DNA of 59,010 bases. Origin: Leptospira vanthielii serovar Holland str. Waz Holland = ATCC 700522. Lineage in GTDB: Bacteria > Spirochaetota > Leptospiria > Leptospirales > Leptospiraceae. The DNA is taken from NCBI RefSeq assembly GCF_000332455.1, contig NZ_AOGY02000011.1:1-59010 (forward strand), in the 5' to 3' direction. Below, piece after piece: positions 56,609 through 59,010 of the stretch; the stretch's first letter is position 1; the number at the start of each line of letters is the position of its first letter. The notes beneath the pieces are model-generated. The model was not told where the DNA came from. It made no database searches and saw nothing but the letters and a program-made list of their open reading frames with translations. Both the position numbers and the translations under genes were made by a program.

Positions 56609-56770
56609 GCATAACGAACTAGGGGAGACGACGTTCCTCGTAGCTGAGCCTTCGTAGAAGGCGTTAGCGTCGGCGCGAATCTTGCGGACGCAAGAGACGT
56701 GACGGAGAGGAATGTGCCGCAGGCCAAGCGAGGGCTCGTCCCGAAGCGAAGCGTTTCCCCGCTGTTATGC
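56609..56770 (-). repeat. attC-like structured repeat 5 (162 bp)
   Basis: Starts GCATAACGAACTA, ends CGCTGTTATGC. Arms GGGGAGACG / CGTTTCCCC and ACGTTCCTC / GAGGAATGT; compared with repeat 1 (GTGGAGACG / CGTTTCCAC) a T-to-G change is matched by an A-to-C change in the opposite arm. It ends 4 bp from the RES gene stop at 56775. Confidence 0.8.
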
Positions 56771-56774
56771 GAAG

Positions 56775-57935
56775 TCAGATTTCCTTCGGAAAATTTTTTT
56801 TTGTACTGATATATTTTACTTCATCAAATTTGAAAGAAACATCTTTTACTTTATATAATTTTTCTGAATTATTTATTAAAGATACGCGATCCTCAAAAAG
56901 CGCAATGTTTTGACCTTCAGAAACTGAACTTTGATAATAAATTCCAGGGAATCCCATATTTCGACATATATTTGCAATGGTTTGAGTTAATAAATATAGA
57001 TCTTGTTTTTCAGGTATAATCGGAGTATTAATAAAATTTTGTAGATGTTTAAGAAAGGCAAAAGTTTCTAAAGATTTCTTAGAGTTGCAAAAGAGATATA
57101 ACGGAATCTTGGTCAAATCAATTACTTCAATGTCTTCCTTTAATAAAAACTTTGCGACTGAAATGTAATGTCCTGGATGAGGTCTAACTTCAGCCACTGC
57201 GGTTAAATCAGTTGTGGCTCCATAAAAAATTGAAATATTTTCTTCGTTAAACTTACCTTTGGTTGCATTTTTTGTAGGTGGTCTGTCAATTTCTTTGCCA
57301 GAATATGGAATTTTAATTTTGTATTTTTGGTTATAACTTGCTTCTTTATGGCCTATCCTTGCTCGATAAAAAACTGTACCTTCTTTTAATGTTTTTTTTA
57401 AAACATGTAATTCGTCCGATAAATTGCTCCGAATTAGTGACGTAATTTTTGAATATTGTTTTGAATTAAAGTATGATAATAGTTTTTCCCAATCGATAGA
57501 AAATTCCTTTAACGGTTGTGAATATATCGCTTTGATATTTTCTCTTTCCGGAAACTCTTCATACATAAATACTGGAATTTCGTTATCTCTTCGATCAATT
57601 CCGCATAATTCTGCGATTGGACTTTCTGTCCATTTGCCAAAAAATTTATTAATAAAATAGTTATTAGCTTTTTTGGGATATCCAATATGTGGCAGAAGTG
57701 GGTTCTCGTTTTGTAAAATTTCAAATAATTTAGCGATACTATCTACGTCATATTCAGAATACTCAAATCGAATGATTGATCTTGCTAAATTTTGAAGATG
57801 TGCGTTTTTCGATAATTTTATCGATTCATTTTTATTTCCACAAATAACACATTTTTTTAATTCTTTTTTTTTAATTGCAAAAAAAGTAACTAATTCGTGG
57901 TGTTTGATACAGTTAATACAGAGATACCAGGTCAT
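56775..57935 (-). CDS. RES-domain protein with N-terminal zinc ribbon
   Basis: The 386-residue protein has residues 1-35 with CINC...CVICGN (two CxxC, metal site), then a helical region, then a RES domain from about residue 185: TVFYRARIG (Arg191/193), KGKFNEENISIFYGATTDLTAVAEVRP (Glu249), YLLTQTIANICRNMGFPGIYYQSS, GQNIALFE. RES toxins degrade NAD+ and are usually paired with an Xre antitoxin; none is in this cassette. Such longer RES proteins with an N-terminal extension are probably self-controlled. It lies between repeats 5 and 6. Confidence 0.85.
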   Translation of the reverse strand: MTWYLCINCIKHHELVTFFAIKKKELKKCVICGNKNESIKLSKNAHLQNLARSIIRFEYSEYDVDSIAKLFEILQNENPLLPHIGYPKKANNYFINKFFGKWTESPIAELCGIDRRDNEIPVFMYEEFPERENIKAIYSQPLKEFSIDWEKLLSYFNSKQYSKITSLIRSNLSDELHVLKKTLKEGTVFYRARIGHKEASYNQKYKIKIPYSGKEIDRPPTKNATKGKFNEENISIFYGATTDLTAVAEVRPHPGHYISVAKFLLKEDIEVIDLTKIPLYLFCNSKKSLETFAFLKHLQNFINTPIIPEKQDLYLLTQTIANICRNMGFPGIYYQSSVSEGQNIALFEDRVSLINNSEKLYKVKDVSFKFDEVKYISTKKNFPKEI

Positions 57936-57951
57936 TTTTTTTTCTGATTTC

Positions 57952-58113
57952 GCATAACGAAATAGCCTTAACGACGTAGGCTGACCCTGAGTCCCAACGG
58001 GACGTTAGGGACTGGAACGACACTTGCGTAAGCAAGGGGAGTGCCAGAAGCCTATGTGCCGAAGGCCGAGCGAGGGCGAAGACCCGAAGCGAAGCGTTAA
58101 GTCGCTGTTATAC
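57952..58113 (-). repeat. attC-like structured repeat 6 (162 bp)
   Basis: Starts GCATAACGAAATA and ends CGCTGTTATAC, the most degenerate copy: the R' core is GTTATAC and arm GCCTTAACG pairs with CGTTAAGTC with one mismatch. ACGTAGGCT / AGCCTATGT still pair and the inner hairpins are kept. It ends 16 bp from the stop of the cyclase-like gene at 58130. Confidence 0.75.
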
Positions 58114-58129
58114 GACGTTTTTTTGAACA

Positions 58130-58814
58130 TTATTCAACAGTTAAACCGGAAGTGTTGAGATTTCCTAAAGTTGAAGTTATATTCTGAAATTCCGTTACTT
58201 GTTCATTGTGAATCGAGTAAATAAAATTCACTTGTAAGTTATAGATCGAAAGGCTAGTGTTTTTGGATTTTATTAATCCTATTTTTTGAGAATAAATATT
58301 TTTAATTCCATAAGTTTGAACTCCATTTTTACCCTTTTTTGATAAAGCTGAAAATTCGATATTTGAAATATTGGTAAAATCATAGTCTTTAAATGCTTCT
58401 ACTTTCATTAAATCTTTATCGGTAATAAAGGATAATTGTTCAATGCTATTAAAATATTTAAGAAACCAGTCATGTGTATTTTGGTCTATAAGGCATCTAT
58501 TTAATTTATCTTTTGATAAAATTCGAGCATTATTTATTATCGAAGCTCCATAAAAATTGTCATCGAATTGAAAAAGTGAATCGTATGTGATTGAATATCT
58601 CAAAGATATTTCTCCAACTTTAATTCTAAGTTTTCTGTATAGATGGTAAGTATTGTAGTTTGTCAATGCTTCTTGAAAGTGGATTGCAAAGGCGAAAGCT
58701 AATAATGGATTATCAAATATGAAAAATCCTCCATCACCAGAGTCTATAAATTTGATTTCTATCTTAGAATTGTTTATTAGTTTTTGAAAAAGTAATGAAT
58801 CATATTTTATGATA
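58130..58814 (-). pseudogene. Class III nucleotide-cyclase-like gene, 5' end removed by IS30
   Basis: The open frame continues into the IS30 (to an ATG at 58879), but the first ~21 residues are IS sequence; native coding begins about PIIKYDSLLF. The remaining ~228 residues resemble a class III cyclase domain: FIDSGDGGFFIFDNPLLAFA (GDG with Asp), IHFQEAL, LRIKVGEISLRYSI, FYGASIINNARILSK (the asn/arg helix region) and CLIDQNTHDWF. The usual first metal-binding Asp strand is missing, consistent with truncation. Pycsar-type cyclases (PycC) belong to this class; with no effector visible this is only a possibility. Confidence 0.6.
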
Positions 58815-59010
58815 GGTAGAATCAAATTTTTAACGCAACACCGATAATCTAATGAATAAGGTGTTAATAAATGAATCATTATACAAGAATTAATTTGAAA
58901 GAAAGGGAAGTAATTGCTGAGATGCGATTTAAAGAGGAAAGTATTAGAAGTATAGCTAAGATACTGAATCGAAGTCCTTCAAGCATTTCCAGAGAATTAT
59001 CTAAAGGTTA
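58815..59010 (+). mobile_element. IS30-family insertion sequence, right copy (truncated by window edge)
   Basis: Identical (inverted) to 502-697. It begins GGTAGAATCAAATTTTTAAC and contains the start of the transposase gene at 58871. It is inserted into the cyclase-like gene. Confidence 0.88.
58871..59010 (+). CDS. IS30-family transposase, N-terminus only
   Basis: ATG at 58871 starts NHYTRINLKEREVIAEMRFK, followed by the helix-turn-helix IRSIAKILNRSPSSISREL, cut by the end of the window. The visible part is unbroken and identical to the left copy, so whether it shares the frameshifts seen there cannot be judged. Confidence 0.88.
   Translation, partial: MNHYTRINLKEREVIAEMRFKEESIRSIAKILNRSPSSISRELSKG

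Overview
The window looks like a piece of a Leptospira chromosome, most likely from the saprophytic (L. biflexa-like) clade. This is an inference from gene content: Lsa36-like and flagellar-coiling-like secreted proteins, Leptospira-type lipoproteins, cytoplasmic and membrane chemoreceptors, STAS proteins and AT-rich codon use. No rRNA or tRNA gene was seen. Both ends lie inside copies of one IS30-family element in inverted orientation: bases 502-697 are the reverse complement of 58815-59010. This is what a contig broken at repeats would look like.

From 0.7 to about 46 kb the window is ordinary chromosome: a bifunctional-nuclease gene whose 5' end was removed by the left IS30; a phasin-like protein; an MFS pump; ACT, Lsa36-like and PilZ proteins; thiC under a TPP riboswitch; an acyl-CoA dehydrogenase; a metallo-beta-lactamase/cNMP protein carrying a frameshift; thioredoxin; a DUF4065-panD-secreted protein operon; lipB; a sensor/STAS pair followed by murJ; ileS; an LRR lipoprotein; an MCP/SCO pair; speD; a GH13 glucosidase; a dolichol-phosphate-mannose-synthase-like enzyme with an ArnT/PMT-like glycosyltransferase; an SDR; a soluble chemoreceptor; an ABC exporter; an RsuA-type pseudouridine synthase; and a run of small stress or efflux genes. 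The small genes include ArsR/AHSA1 and MarR/DoxX units with clear palindromic operators, plus SMR, MepB, SRPBCC, ABM and GST proteins.

From about 46 to 58.8 kb the character changes. Genes are AT-rich, all on the minus strand, and mostly defence-like or toxin-like: an SRAP protein lacking the usual Cys2, a DUF4256 protein, a GmrSD-type DUF262/DUF1524 nuclease split at a (GATTC)4 repeat, an IS481-family insertion, a protein with a HEPN-like motif, a Bpu10I-like restriction-modification pair, an unknown membrane protein, HigBA, a RES-domain protein, and a nucleotide-cyclase-like gene cut by the right IS30.

The most interesting feature is that the genes from 51.1 kb onward are separated by six GC-rich structured repeats of 162-165 bp (50988, 52143, 54574, 55608, 56609, 57952). 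Each starts with GCATAAC (R'' core) and ends with GTTATGC or a close variant (R' core). Each sits 4-25 bp after a stop codon. Their stems differ in sequence between copies but remain complementary. This is the layout of integron gene cassettes with attC sites, here without a visible integrase (a CALIN-like array) and loaded with defence and toxin-antitoxin genes. The GmrSD gene may add phase-variable restriction, because one extra GATTC unit would join its two halves.
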